This document shows, piece by piece, positions 6,854-15,182 of a DNA stretch of 54,647 bases (positions are counted from its first letter, which is position 1; every line of letters starts with the position of its first letter). The translations under genes were made by a program, and so were the position numbers. The notes under the pieces are model-generated. The model was not told where the DNA came from and did not search any database. It worked only from the letters and a program-made list of their open reading frames with translations. Where the stretch lies: the NCBI GenBank assembly GCA_002476625.1, contig DLLC01000030.1, positions 12,860 through 67,506 on the forward strand, read 5' to 3'. Source of the DNA: Porphyromonadaceae bacterium UBA7572 (GTDB taxonomy: Bacteria; Bacteroidota; Bacteroidia; Bacteroidales; Muribaculaceae).

Positions 6854-7576
6854 TTAAATAGGCTTTTTCAGGAAATCCTGGAACGCCTGTTTGTAGCTGT
6901 CGCCAATGGGAATGTAAACGTCGCCGAACACGATGCGGTTACGCTCTATTTCACGGATTTTACTCTTTTGCACTATGAACGACCGGTGCACTCGGATGAA
7001 GCGCGACGACGGTAGCATTTCCTCCATAGTCTTCATGTTGATGAGCGAGACCACGGGCTTGGGCGACTCGTCGGTGTAGATTTTCACATAGTCCTTCAGT
7101 CCCTCTATGTATTTGATGCCATCGAGGCGAATCTGGATTAGCTTGTACTCGCTCTTCACGAATATGCTTTTCATGTCGTTGTCGTCTCTCTCTGTGCCGC
7201 CACTTTGCTGGCGCACGAGCGAGAACCATTGCAGCGCCTTGTTGCATGCCGCCAGAAAGTCCATGTAGCTGATGGGCTTGAGCAGATAGTCGAGTGCGTT
7301 GATGCGGAAGCCATCGAGCGCATATTGGTCGAATGCCGTGGTAAACACTATCCGGGTGTGCTCCGGTATCATTTTCGACAGCTCCAAGCCATTGATTTCG
7401 GGCATTTGTATGTCGAGAAACGCCACGTCCACGGCTTCTTTTGCCATCCCCTTCATCGCCTCTATGGCGCTGCTGTATTTCCCGGCAAGCTGCATAAAGG
7501 GGATTTTTTCCACATAGCTGGCGAGCAGCTCTACTGCTAAGGGCTCGTCGTCAACGATTGCGCATTTCAGAGTCAT
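6854..7576 (-). CDS. LytTR-family response regulator
   Basis: 240 residues from MTLKCAIVDDEP; the longer reading from 7657 would lie wholly inside the kinase gene. The receiver domain (1-120) has acidic Asp9/Asp10, phosphoacceptor Asp55 (FLDIQMP), the Thr in VFTTAF, and the conserved Lys in LLKPIS. The LytTR DNA-binding domain spans about 135-238 with RFIRVHRSFIVQKSKI and IPIGDSYKQ. The start overlaps the end of the kinase gene by 26 bp, so the two are translationally coupled partners. Such pairs regulate envelope or transport genes; the target is unknown, but the adjacent GYF-domain gene and POT transporter are candidates. Confidence 0.93.
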   Translation of the reverse strand: MTLKCAIVDDEPLAVELLASYVEKIPFMQLAGKYSSAIEAMKGMAKEAVDVAFLDIQMPEINGLELSKMIPEHTRIVFTTAFDQYALDGFRINALDYLLKPISYMDFLAACNKALQWFSLVRQQSGGTERDDNDMKSIFVKSEYKLIQIRLDGIKYIEGLKDYVKIYTDESPKPVVSLINMKTMEEMLPSSRFIRVHRSFIVQKSKIREIERNRIVFGDVYIPIGDSYKQAFQDFLKKPI

Positions 7577-8627
7577 AGGTGTAAATTTTAATGATTGAAT
7601 AATATTCCTTTCCGTCGGGCGAAATTCCCCGTTTCCATTCGTGCCTTCCGCCGCCATACATCAGGTTGAGCCGCTTTTGCACCTGCTCCAGCCCGATGCC
7701 AGAGCCACTCTTGTCGTTCACGCTTTTCGGGTGGCAACTGTTGCGGATTTCGCATGTGATTACACCGTCGGTTTCCGCTATTTTAATGAAGATGTAGCTT
7801 GGCTCCGATGGAGCGATGCCGTGTTTGAAGGCATTCTCGATCAGCGATATGAAAATCAGAGGCGCGATGGGCGTGGCGTCGTTCTCGTCCACACTGATGT
7901 CGGTGTTCACGCTCACCGTTTGGCTCACCCTTATCTTCATCAGCTCAATATAGTTGGTGATGAAAGCCACCTCTTTACACAGAGGCACAAAATTCTGCTG
8001 ATTGTCGTAAAGCACATGGCGCAGCAGCTTGCTCAACTCCTGCACTGCGCCCTGCGCCTTGTCTGGGTCGATGGCGATGAGGGCGTAGATGTTGTTGAGC
8101 GTGTTGAGCAGAAAATGCGGGTTGAGCTGGTTGCGCAGGTTGCTCAGTTCAGCCTCGCTCCTTGCCTTCTCTGCCTCGCGGCGCAAGTCGTCGGTGCGCT
8201 TCCAGTGCTGTGACATGCGTATTGCCATTGCCAAAGTCACCAGTAGCCCCATCAGAATGCCCTGCCAGATGAGAAACATGGGCGGTGTGCCGTGACCAGG
8301 TCCACGGCGTGGCGGCGGAGCAGGCTGCATGTGCGCCATCAGTTCCCACCACACGTTGTGAAGCATCAGCGCCATTATTATCAGTGCCACATTACCCCAG
8401 AGGAAACGGCTTCGCTTATGCTTGAGGTAAAGTTTTGGAATGAGTAGAAAATAGTTGATGTAGAACACCGCCATGTAGCACAGCGTGGGGCCAAGCGAGC
8501 GGAAGGTGTGTTGCAGCCGCTCGTCGAAGGCTTCTGAAGGGCGTAGTATTGCAGGGACGAAAATCACAAGTCCCCAGCACATGATGTGTGTGAGCAGGTT
8601 CCTTTTGTCGATGTATCCTTTTTCCAC
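7551..8627 (-). CDS. LytS/YehU-type sensor histidine kinase
   Basis: 358 residues. Four membrane segments (about 13-28, 48-67, 76-97, 115-137), no large extracytoplasmic sensor, then a coiled coil, then a His_kinase domain with NPHFLLNTLNNI (phosphoacceptor His171). The HATPase part has LIENAFKHGI (N box) and SGSGIGLEQVQKRL (G box). It is expected to sense a membrane signal and phosphorylate the LytTR regulator encoded immediately downstream with a 26-bp overlap. An exposed Pro/Met-rich loop (MQPAPPPRRGPG, ~100-112) between TM3 and TM4 is unusual. Confidence 0.93.
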   Translation of the reverse strand: MEKGYIDKRNLLTHIMCWGLVIFVPAILRPSEAFDERLQHTFRSLGPTLCYMAVFYINYFLLIPKLYLKHKRSRFLWGNVALIIMALMLHNVWWELMAHMQPAPPPRRGPGHGTPPMFLIWQGILMGLLVTLAMAIRMSQHWKRTDDLRREAEKARSEAELSNLRNQLNPHFLLNTLNNIYALIAIDPDKAQGAVQELSKLLRHVLYDNQQNFVPLCKEVAFITNYIELMKIRVSQTVSVNTDISVDENDATPIAPLIFISLIENAFKHGIAPSEPSYIFIKIAETDGVITCEIRNSCHPKSVNDKSGSGIGLEQVQKRLNLMYGGGRHEWKRGISPDGKEYYSIIKIYTYDSEMRNR

Positions 8628-8670
8628 AGTTCGTAGGTATTGCTTAACAGTTCTTTTTATTAGTCTGCGC

Positions 8671-8702
8671 CAAAGTTAAAAAAAATTGCTGTCACCGTCA
8701 AA
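8671..8702 (-). promoter_or_regulatory. Promoter of the LytS/LytTR operon
   Basis: On the minus strand TTTG (8699-8702), a 20-bp spacer, then TAACTTTG (8671-8678): a full -33/-7 promoter. The leader before the kinase start at 8627 is about 40 nt. Confidence 0.8.
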
Positions 8703-8806
8703 GCACAATAGACGATTGCGCCTATTTTATAGACAAAATGGGCGTGTGGAGCAATATGGCGCTCCAAACACATGAAAATGATGCCGAAGTCACCTTTTAA
8801 TGGATT

Positions 8807-8844
8807 AAAAGAGCAGGGATGCGGCATTCCGCGTCCCTGCTCTT
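8807..8844 (-). terminator. Terminator of the POT transporter gene
   Basis: A stem of about 16 bp (8809-8824 with 8829-8844, one G-U pair) and a 4-nt loop; the minus-strand transcript then reads TTTT. It lies 27 bp after the stop codon at 8871. Confidence 0.85.
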
Positions 8845-8870
8845 CTGTAATGGTTTGTAGGTGTGGGCGC

Positions 8871-10424
8871 TTATTCCTTGGTGACGCGTTCAAGCCACTT
8901 CACCATGCCGAGCATAATGCCGGCCGAGATGAAGCATACTACGATGAACACGCCCCAGCACTGCCACAGGTCAATCTTGTTGTACATGATGGCGCCGATG
9001 GGCAGAAGCATGTTGCCAAGGGCGGTGGTTCCGAGCCATAGGCCCTGGCACAGACCGAGCATACTCTTGGGTGCCACTTTCGACACAAACGACAGGCCGA
9101 GCGGAGAGATGAACAATTCTGCCACGGTGAGCAGGAAGTAGGTTACAATCATCACCCATGCACCAGCTTTCATGCTTTCGCGCGCGCCCGCTTCCATTGC
9201 GGTGAACGCCTCGCCTGAGGGATACCCCGACACGTAGGAGAACACGGCGAGGAATGCGTAGGCCAGACCGGCGATGGTCATGCCGATGGCTATTTTCCGT
9301 GGTGTGGAAATTTCTTTACCCTTCTTGCTGAGGCTGCCGAAAATCCACATGATCACAGGGGTGAGCACAATCACGAAGAAGGGGTTCACTGCCTGCCAGA
9401 ATTCTGGTGGGAATTGGCCTGTCTTCACAAAGTCGCGGGCGAAGAAAGAGAGCGAAACGCCGTTCTGGTGGAAGGAGAACCAGAAGAAGATCACCACGCC
9501 AAGCACTGCGAAGAGGGCATACAGGCGCTGCTTGAGTTCTTTGGCTTGTGTTGCCTTTTCCTCGGCTGTGTATTCCACTGCGGCCTTTTCTTTTTTACCT
9601 GGTGTTGGGAACAGTCCACGCTTCCAGATGAAAATGCCTAAAGAGAGCAGCATTGCCACCACTGAGGCGATGAAGGCAAAGTGCACGCCTTGGTTAAACA
9701 CTTCAAGATAGCTTTGGCACACATCGGCAGATGGCTGTGCGGTGATGCCTGCTTGCGACAGGTATTTCACAAGGTTGGCAGAGTCGTCGGCGTTGAGTGG
9801 GCCAGCAAGGAACTTGTGGCACAGTGCAGGCAGCTCGGCCACATACTTGTAGCCGCTCAGCCCCAGCCACCAGCTACGGAGCAGTGGCGCCACGAATGGG
9901 GCGATGAGGCCACCGATGTTGATAAACACATAGAAAATCTGGAAACCGCTGTCGCGCTTGCCTTTCACTTTCTTGAGCGCTTCTTCGCCTTCTGCGGCAG
10001 CCTTTGCCTCCATGTCGTCGTACATTTGGCCCACGATGGCTTGGAGGTTGCCTTTAAACAGGCCGTTGCCAAAGGCTATCAGCACAAGTGCGGCGCAAGT
10101 GAACACCAGGAGTGCTGTGGCGTTGTCGCTGGTGGAGGTGATAGGTATGGCCAGGCCCACATAGCCGAGCGCCATTATCACGATACCGGTCATGATGGTG
10201 CCTTTGTAGTTTTGCGTGCGGTCGGCGATGATGCCACCTACGAGGCTGAGCACATAGATGCCTGCCAAGAACACGGAATAGACTGTAGCCGCGGTGGCGT
10301 CGCTCAGGCCAAACTTTGAACAGAGGAAAAGGGAGAGGACCGCTGCCATGATGTAATAGCCAAAGCGCTCGCCCATATTGCTGAGTGCTGCGGGGATCAA
10401 CCCTTTAGGATGACTTTTAAACAT
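8871..10424 (-). CDS. POT/PTR2-family proton-dependent peptide transporter
   Basis: 517 residues, inner-membrane protein of the POT branch of the major facilitator superfamily. It takes up di- and tripeptides with protons. The N-terminal NMGERFGYYIMAAVLSLFL carries the ExxER-like signature (GERFGYY) and is followed by GGIIADRTQNYKG, the loop 2-3 motif. There are 12 or more hydrophobic segments and a long cytoplasmic loop (about residues 270-300) rich in charged residues. The C-terminal ELFISPLGLSFVSKVAP block is the conserved TM10 region. It lies 82 bp downstream of sufE with no clear promoter between, so the two may be co-transcribed. Confidence 0.93.
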   Translation of the reverse strand: MFKSHPKGLIPAALSNMGERFGYYIMAAVLSLFLCSKFGLSDATAATVYSVFLAGIYVLSLVGGIIADRTQNYKGTIMTGIVIMALGYVGLAIPITSTSDNATALLVFTCAALVLIAFGNGLFKGNLQAIVGQMYDDMEAKAAAEGEEALKKVKGKRDSGFQIFYVFINIGGLIAPFVAPLLRSWWLGLSGYKYVAELPALCHKFLAGPLNADDSANLVKYLSQAGITAQPSADVCQSYLEVFNQGVHFAFIASVVAMLLSLGIFIWKRGLFPTPGKKEKAAVEYTAEEKATQAKELKQRLYALFAVLGVVIFFWFSFHQNGVSLSFFARDFVKTGQFPPEFWQAVNPFFVIVLTPVIMWIFGSLSKKGKEISTPRKIAIGMTIAGLAYAFLAVFSYVSGYPSGEAFTAMEAGARESMKAGAWVMIVTYFLLTVAELFISPLGLSFVSKVAPKSMLGLCQGLWLGTTALGNMLLPIGAIMYNKIDLWQCWGVFIVVCFISAGIMLGMVKWLERVTKE

Positions 10425-10506
10425 AATTTGGATAGTGTTAGGGTTATTATTAATTAGTTTTCTTGTTTGCGCTTGCTGTGTGAGGTGGCGTGTGGCGCCG
10501 CTGCGC

Positions 10507-10938
10507 TTAGCTTTGCTCCTCTTTCATCTTGAAGGCGAGGGCGTAGGTGCGAATTTGCTTGATCATAGCCAGCAGGCCGTTACTCCGGGTGGGGGAAAGG
10601 TGCTCGTGTAGTCCGATTTTGTCGATGAAATAGAGGTCGGCGTCGAGTATTTCCTGTGGCGTGCGTCCGCTTAGCACACGCACAAGCATGGCGATGATGC
10701 CTTTCACGATGATGGCGTCGCTGTCGGCCTGGAAAGTGATCACCTTGCCATCGTAGTCGGCCTGGAGCCATACCCGGCTTTGGCAGCCCTCGATGATGTT
10801 GTCGGCGGTTTTGTATCGCTCGTCGAGTGGTGGCACGGCGTTGCCCATACCTATGATGTAGGCATAGCGGTCCATCCAGTCGGTGAAGCCTTCAAATTCT
10901 TCAATAATTTCGTCTTGTATGTCGTTGATTGTACTCAT
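10507..10938 (-). CDS. sufE: SufE-type sulfur acceptor protein
   Basis: 143 residues, cytoplasmic. SufE accepts persulfide sulfur from the cysteine desulfurase SufS and passes it to the Fe-S scaffold. The acceptor cysteine is Cys52 in DNIIEGCQSRVW, the family signature. The rest fits SufE: EIIEEFEGFTDWMDRYAYII at the N-terminus and GLHEHLSPTRSNGL near the C-terminus. The length is typical. No other suf genes are in the window, so the partner desulfurase is encoded elsewhere. Confidence 0.95.
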   Translation of the reverse strand: MSTINDIQDEIIEEFEGFTDWMDRYAYIIGMGNAVPPLDERYKTADNIIEGCQSRVWLQADYDGKVITFQADSDAIIVKGIIAMLVRVLSGRTPQEILDADLYFIDKIGLHEHLSPTRSNGLLAMIKQIRTYALAFKMKEEQS

Positions 10939-11072
10939 GATGCTTTAGGTGGTGAGAGGAATCTAATTGTATCGCACTTGCCATAAGTGCACATTATCCC
11001 ATTCTAAAATCCAAAATTAATAATTATTTCCCACTTATCCAAATTGCCTAACTCGCTGCGTTGGTATATAAA

Positions 11073-11113
11073 GCGACCGACCGCCTGGCTTCTGTTGCCG
11101 GTCGGTCGGTCGT
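11073..11113 (-). terminator. Hairpin after the PpiD-like gene
   Basis: GCGACCGACCG (11073-11083) pairs with CGGTCGGTCG at about 11102-11111. On the minus strand it is followed by CTTTATATA, a weak U-run, 46 bp beyond the stop at 11159. It is a likely transcript end for the foldase gene. Confidence 0.6.
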
Positions 11114-11158
11114 TTGTGTTATGTCAGTCGTTGTATTTTACTGTTTGGCAAAATCTAA

Positions 11159-13231
11159 TTACTGGAATTTGATGAGGTTGTTCTTCAGCTTCACAGAGTT
11201 GAAGAACACGCTTTGCAACATTTGCTGGCGCTGGCCACCGAATCCGTAGGTGGAGGCCCACTTCTGTGCCAGTTCTTCTTGCTTCATCTTCATAGTGGCT
11301 TTCTTGCTCTTCACCACGAATGCGTAGGCTGCGCAGTTGCCAGCCCAGAAGCCCACTTGTCCAGGCTTTGCAGCGGCTGCTGCACCGATAAAGCCACCGT
11401 CGCCCTCAATGCCTGCAGGGCTTGTCATGATCACCTTGTCGGCAAACATGCTGCTGAACGAGAATGAAGTGGTGTCAACCGGTGCGTTGAATGCTTTGGC
11501 GTATTCAGCCACAGTCTTGAACTTGCCTTCGTATTGCTTCTTCATGGCGTCGGCCTTCTTCAGCGCCATAGCCTTGGCCTTGCAGAAGTCGTTCACGCTC
11601 TTGGTTTCGAGGGGGAGGAAGTCGCCGTCCACAATCTCGTCGATTGCGATAGCCACCATGGCGGTGTTGAGCTGGAATACTGTTGACACTTGTCCCTTTT
11701 CAGCGTCGTTGAGCGCCCACTTGATCACGTCGCGGCTGCCCTGAATGCCTCCAATGGTAGGCACGCTTGAGCTAAGCATCACTTCCTGAGCCTGATATTT
11801 GGCGGCCATGGCGTTCTTTGCGAAGCTGTCGGCTGTCTTGTTTTTATCGATAAACTTCTCGAGGCCGTCGTGGAGGTTGGCTGTGGTCTTCTTGCTTGCG
11901 CCCACGGTGTATGAAGCCATGTTCACCGTGTGGAACATTGATTTCTTTTGATAGGTGGTCTTCACCAGCATTGCACCTTCTTTAGCAGACTGAAACACGA
12001 TGTACTTGTCGGTGGCGCTTTCAAACTTGGCGATAAGGCTGTCGGGCAGTTGTGCACCTTGCACAGGCACTGGCTGCTCTGGCATCACTTGCACGCCTTT
12101 CATCTTGCTCACGTCCTGGCCGGCGTTGAGGGCGGCGAGCACTTTGTTCTGTGCGGTCTTGTCGCCTTCCACGGTCACTTGCAGCACCTTGATGGTGTCG
12201 AGCAGTTCCTCGCTCTTCACTTTCTGGAACACTGCGTAGTTGTCGTCTTGCTTGAATTCGTGGGTGGCGTTGGCTGCTGCCGACACTGCCCAGCTTGAGA
12301 AGGCGGAGTCGCGTAGCTGCTGGCCCATTTGCTTAGCCATGGCGTCGGTGAGCTTTACCTCTTGCACGTTGCTGAACTCGTTGATGCTGCGCAGGCCATC
12401 CACGCCCTTGCTCTGCAGGGTGGCGTAAGCCTTGGCATAGAGAGCGTCGGCTGCCTTGATGTCGGCTGCGCTTGGTGCGATGGGCACTGCTATCACGTGG
12501 GCGAGCACTGTTTTTTCGCTCACTTTCCACAAGTTCTTGTATTGCTCATACACGGCCTTGATTTCGTCCTGGGTGGGCTCATACTTCTTGTCTTCAAGAG
12601 TAGTGTAGTCTTTCTTTGTGAGTTCCACGTCCATCACGTCGTCGTCGTTCTGCATTTCAAGCAGGTCGAGGTCGTTGGCCACGATGGCGTTACCCACAAA
12701 CATCATTATCTTTTGAGCGCAGATGTTGTGCTCCATTTCGTTCTTGTAGGCGTCCCATTCATCCTTGTTCACGATTTGGTTGATCACCTCGTCTTTGCCC
12801 ACCACCTTGTCGAGGTCGGAAGGGGCTTGAATGGTTTGTTGGCCAGTGGCTTGCACATATTGCTGTGCCCAGGCGTTGGCGCGCTGGTCTTGGTTAATCA
12901 TAGCGGTGAGAAGCTCTGTGCCGGCTTCCACGCCATTGTCGTCGCTTTCTTCGTCCACGATGGTTTCAAAGGCCATCTGTCCGAGCACTTGCTGCTGGAG
13001 TTCAGCGTTTTCGGTCTTGTTTTGCTGATTCTTCTCCAAGTCTTGTGCGAAATTGAACCGCTGCTGGAATTCCTGGATGCCGATAGTCTTGTTGTCAACT
13101 TTTGCTGCGGCACTATCTCTAAAGAGAGAGTCGAGCTTAAAGAGGTCTCCGAGGACGAAGGCAGCCAGTGCGCCGCCCACTACAATCATCAGAAACACAG
13201 ATCTTTTTCTAATTTTTTCTAATGCTGCCAT
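11159..13231 (-). CDS. PpiD/SurA-like periplasmic peptidyl-prolyl isomerase
   Basis: 690 residues. One N-terminal membrane anchor (SVFLMIVVGGALAAFVLGDLF, about 11-31) is followed by a SurA_N-type chaperone region (DSAAAKVDNKTIGIQEFQQR...), the PpiD layout. The middle has parvulin (PPIC)-type sequence, although the classical catalytic signature is poorly preserved, so it may be mainly a chaperone. The C-terminal part is an uncharacterised repeat of similar blocks. It should help fold outer-membrane and secreted proteins, of which this window encodes many. A -7 element lies 69 bp upstream. Confidence 0.85.
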   Translation of the reverse strand: MAALEKIRKRSVFLMIVVGGALAAFVLGDLFKLDSLFRDSAAAKVDNKTIGIQEFQQRFNFAQDLEKNQQNKTENAELQQQVLGQMAFETIVDEESDDNGVEAGTELLTAMINQDQRANAWAQQYVQATGQQTIQAPSDLDKVVGKDEVINQIVNKDEWDAYKNEMEHNICAQKIMMFVGNAIVANDLDLLEMQNDDDVMDVELTKKDYTTLEDKKYEPTQDEIKAVYEQYKNLWKVSEKTVLAHVIAVPIAPSAADIKAADALYAKAYATLQSKGVDGLRSINEFSNVQEVKLTDAMAKQMGQQLRDSAFSSWAVSAAANATHEFKQDDNYAVFQKVKSEELLDTIKVLQVTVEGDKTAQNKVLAALNAGQDVSKMKGVQVMPEQPVPVQGAQLPDSLIAKFESATDKYIVFQSAKEGAMLVKTTYQKKSMFHTVNMASYTVGASKKTTANLHDGLEKFIDKNKTADSFAKNAMAAKYQAQEVMLSSSVPTIGGIQGSRDVIKWALNDAEKGQVSTVFQLNTAMVAIAIDEIVDGDFLPLETKSVNDFCKAKAMALKKADAMKKQYEGKFKTVAEYAKAFNAPVDTTSFSFSSMFADKVIMTSPAGIEGDGGFIGAAAAAKPGQVGFWAGNCAAYAFVVKSKKATMKMKQEELAQKWASTYGFGGQRQQMLQSVFFNSVKLKNNLIKFQ

Positions 13232-13299
13232 TATTTGTTGTTTATTGTTTTTATTCTGTTTAACTTATCCGTTCTCAGGCTTTTTGCCAATGAAACACG

Positions 13300-13307
13300 C
13301 AAAGATA
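13300..13307 (-). promoter_or_regulatory. -7 promoter element of the PpiD-like gene
   Basis: The minus strand reads TATCTTTG; the predicted start leaves a leader of about 65 nt. No clear TTTG is seen at -33. Confidence 0.5.
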
Positions 13308-13388
13308 GTAATTTTCACTTGAATACACACAATTCCGAGCCAAAAAAAAGCCCCTTCTGTCGTAACACTGTGATGCCTGCGGTGGACG

Positions 13389-15023
13389 CTATCTTTGGCG
13401 GGGGGTGATGAGTGTGCGTTCCACCACGTCGTTGTAGCGAACGCCCCACAGATCGTAGAGGTCGAGCTGGTGGCTCAGCCGGCGAGTGAATCCTTCCCAG
13501 TCGTCGGCTTTGCCGGCCCAGGCCTTTTCTGCCAGGGCGGCGATGCGTGGAAACACTTGCAGCTCCACTTTCCATGTGGTGGGGCAGTATTCCGTCCAGC
13601 AGCACCCCTCTATACCTATCAGGTTTTGCGAGGCCTGTGCGCTTGCCGTGTCGGGCACGATCTCAAAATCATATACTTTTTTCACGCTCCTTGGCCATCG
13701 GCCGGGTGTGGTCTCGGTTTGGGTGGAGTCTTCGCTCGCGGTGAAGTAGAGACCCACGCTTGCGGAATTGATCCATTTTTGCGTGCTGTGGATTCTCGAT
13801 GGCGGCATTCTGTCCCACGAGTGCCAGTTGTGAAGCACGCTTCTCTCTGTGAGCATGCCTTCGGCGCCACCGCTCCAGCCGAGCATGGTTTTCCCGTGTG
13901 AATTGATGATGCGCTGCACATGGTGCATAAAATAGGTTTGGAGTGCATGGGTGTCGGGCAGCCGGTGCGCTGCCATAAACTTTTGCGCAGTGGCAGACTC
14001 GTCCCACCACTTTGGCGCGCACTCGTCGCCGCCGGCGTGGATGTATTTTCCGGGGAATAGGTTGCACACCTCATTGAACACGTCGTCGAGGAAGCGGAAC
14101 ACCTCCGGTGTGGGCGCCAACACATTGTTCTGCCTGTTGTAGATACCCCACGTGCGGGCTGTGTGCTTGCTTTCGTTTGGCGTGGTGCTGAACTCGGGGT
14201 GGGCAGCCAGCACGGCCATACAGTGGCCGGGGATGTCGATTTCGGGCACCACGGTCACAAATCGCCTTGAGGCGTAGTCGATCACTTCTTTCACCTCGTC
14301 TTGTGTGTAGAAGGCCTGATACGGGCGCTTGTGGTATTCGCCGGGAAACAGCCCACGGATTTCGCCATCGCGGTAGCTTCCTTTCTCGGTGAGCTCTGGG
14401 TGGCTTTTCAGCTCTATTCGCCAGCCTTGGTCATCGGTGAGATGCCAGTGAAACACGTTGAGCTTGTGGAGCGCAATCCAGTCGATGTATTTCTTCACAA
14501 ACGACACAGGGAAGAAATGGCGCGCCACGTCGAGGTGCATGCCACGATAGCCAAACCTTGGATAGTCGTTGATTTCCACATAGGGCACATGCGGAATGTC
14601 GCCTGCCCGTGTGGGGAGCATCTGCACGAGGGTTGTCACGCCCAAAAAGCACGCCTCTTCGCTCCTTCTTGATCCCGTTATGGTGATGCCGTCGTGGCTT
14701 ACGGTGAGCCTGTATTGCCCCTCTTTTGCCTTGGTGCCGAAGTCGTCGGGACAGATGCGGATGGCGGCCTCAGCCTTGCTCCTTGTCATGCGCAGCGGTA
14801 TGCCGAGATATTGATTGCAATAGTCGATGAGGTATTGCGCGGCCAGCGTGGCGCCATCGCCATCGGCGTAGATGCCCATGCCGCGGCTTATTTTGAATGA
14901 AGAGTCGGCGCTAACGAAGCGCACGCTTTGAGGCTTTGGCAGAATGGACAGCTGCATGGCCGTTTCTGCAGATGATGATATGGTCATAATTGCCAGCGTT
15001 ATAAGTATGAGTGGAAGTTTCAT
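13389..15023 (-). CDS. Family GH20 beta-N-acetylhexosaminidase, secreted
   Basis: 544 residues. A signal peptide (MKLPLILITLAIMTISSSAE) is followed by the GH20b domain (about 25-150) and the GH20 barrel. Catalytic Asp333-Glu334 lie in HAGGDECAPKWW; other family marks are GMHLDVARHFFP, FHWHLTDDQGWR and VVPEIDIPGHCMA. It removes terminal GlcNAc or GalNAc from glycans by substrate-assisted catalysis, probably in the periplasm or at the surface, using host N-glycans, mucin or chitin-like oligosaccharides. Length and domain order are complete. It is not next to a SusC/D pair, so it is not an obvious polysaccharide-utilisation-locus member. Confidence 0.95.
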   Translation of the reverse strand: MKLPLILITLAIMTISSSAETAMQLSILPKPQSVRFVSADSSFKISRGMGIYADGDGATLAAQYLIDYCNQYLGIPLRMTRSKAEAAIRICPDDFGTKAKEGQYRLTVSHDGITITGSRRSEEACFLGVTTLVQMLPTRAGDIPHVPYVEINDYPRFGYRGMHLDVARHFFPVSFVKKYIDWIALHKLNVFHWHLTDDQGWRIELKSHPELTEKGSYRDGEIRGLFPGEYHKRPYQAFYTQDEVKEVIDYASRRFVTVVPEIDIPGHCMAVLAAHPEFSTTPNESKHTARTWGIYNRQNNVLAPTPEVFRFLDDVFNEVCNLFPGKYIHAGGDECAPKWWDESATAQKFMAAHRLPDTHALQTYFMHHVQRIINSHGKTMLGWSGGAEGMLTERSVLHNWHSWDRMPPSRIHSTQKWINSASVGLYFTASEDSTQTETTPGRWPRSVKKVYDFEIVPDTASAQASQNLIGIEGCCWTEYCPTTWKVELQVFPRIAALAEKAWAGKADDWEGFTRRLSHQLDLYDLWGVRYNDVVERTLITPRQR

Positions 15024-15094
15024 GAGCGTGATGCGAAGGTGCTATGTTTGGTGTGGAAAAAGTCAATATAAAGCGGATTGCTGTTTTGCCATTA

Positions 15095-15146
15095 GCGCCA
15101 GTAGTCTGAGCCCGAATTATCGGATAGCTTTACAGACTGCTGGCGC
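15095..15146. repeat. Inverted repeat between the GH20 and barrel genes
   Basis: GCGCCAGTAGTCTG (15095-15108) pairs with 15133-15146 over 14 bp with one G-U. It lies 37 bp after the barrel gene's stop and about 70 bp before the GH20 start. There is no U-run. It could be a transcript end or a regulatory structure in a read-through transcript. Confidence 0.5.
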
Positions 15147-15182
15147 ATATTGTTGAATGAAAAACGAGTGTCGTGTGGTGCC

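Noticed and set aside
8660..8893. 77-codon minus-strand frame downstream of the POT gene
   Set aside because: It covers both the POT terminator and the LytS promoter.
13320..13388. T-run after the GH20 gene as a terminator
   Set aside because: Eight Ts on the minus strand are present (13341-13349 region), but no convincing stem precedes them.
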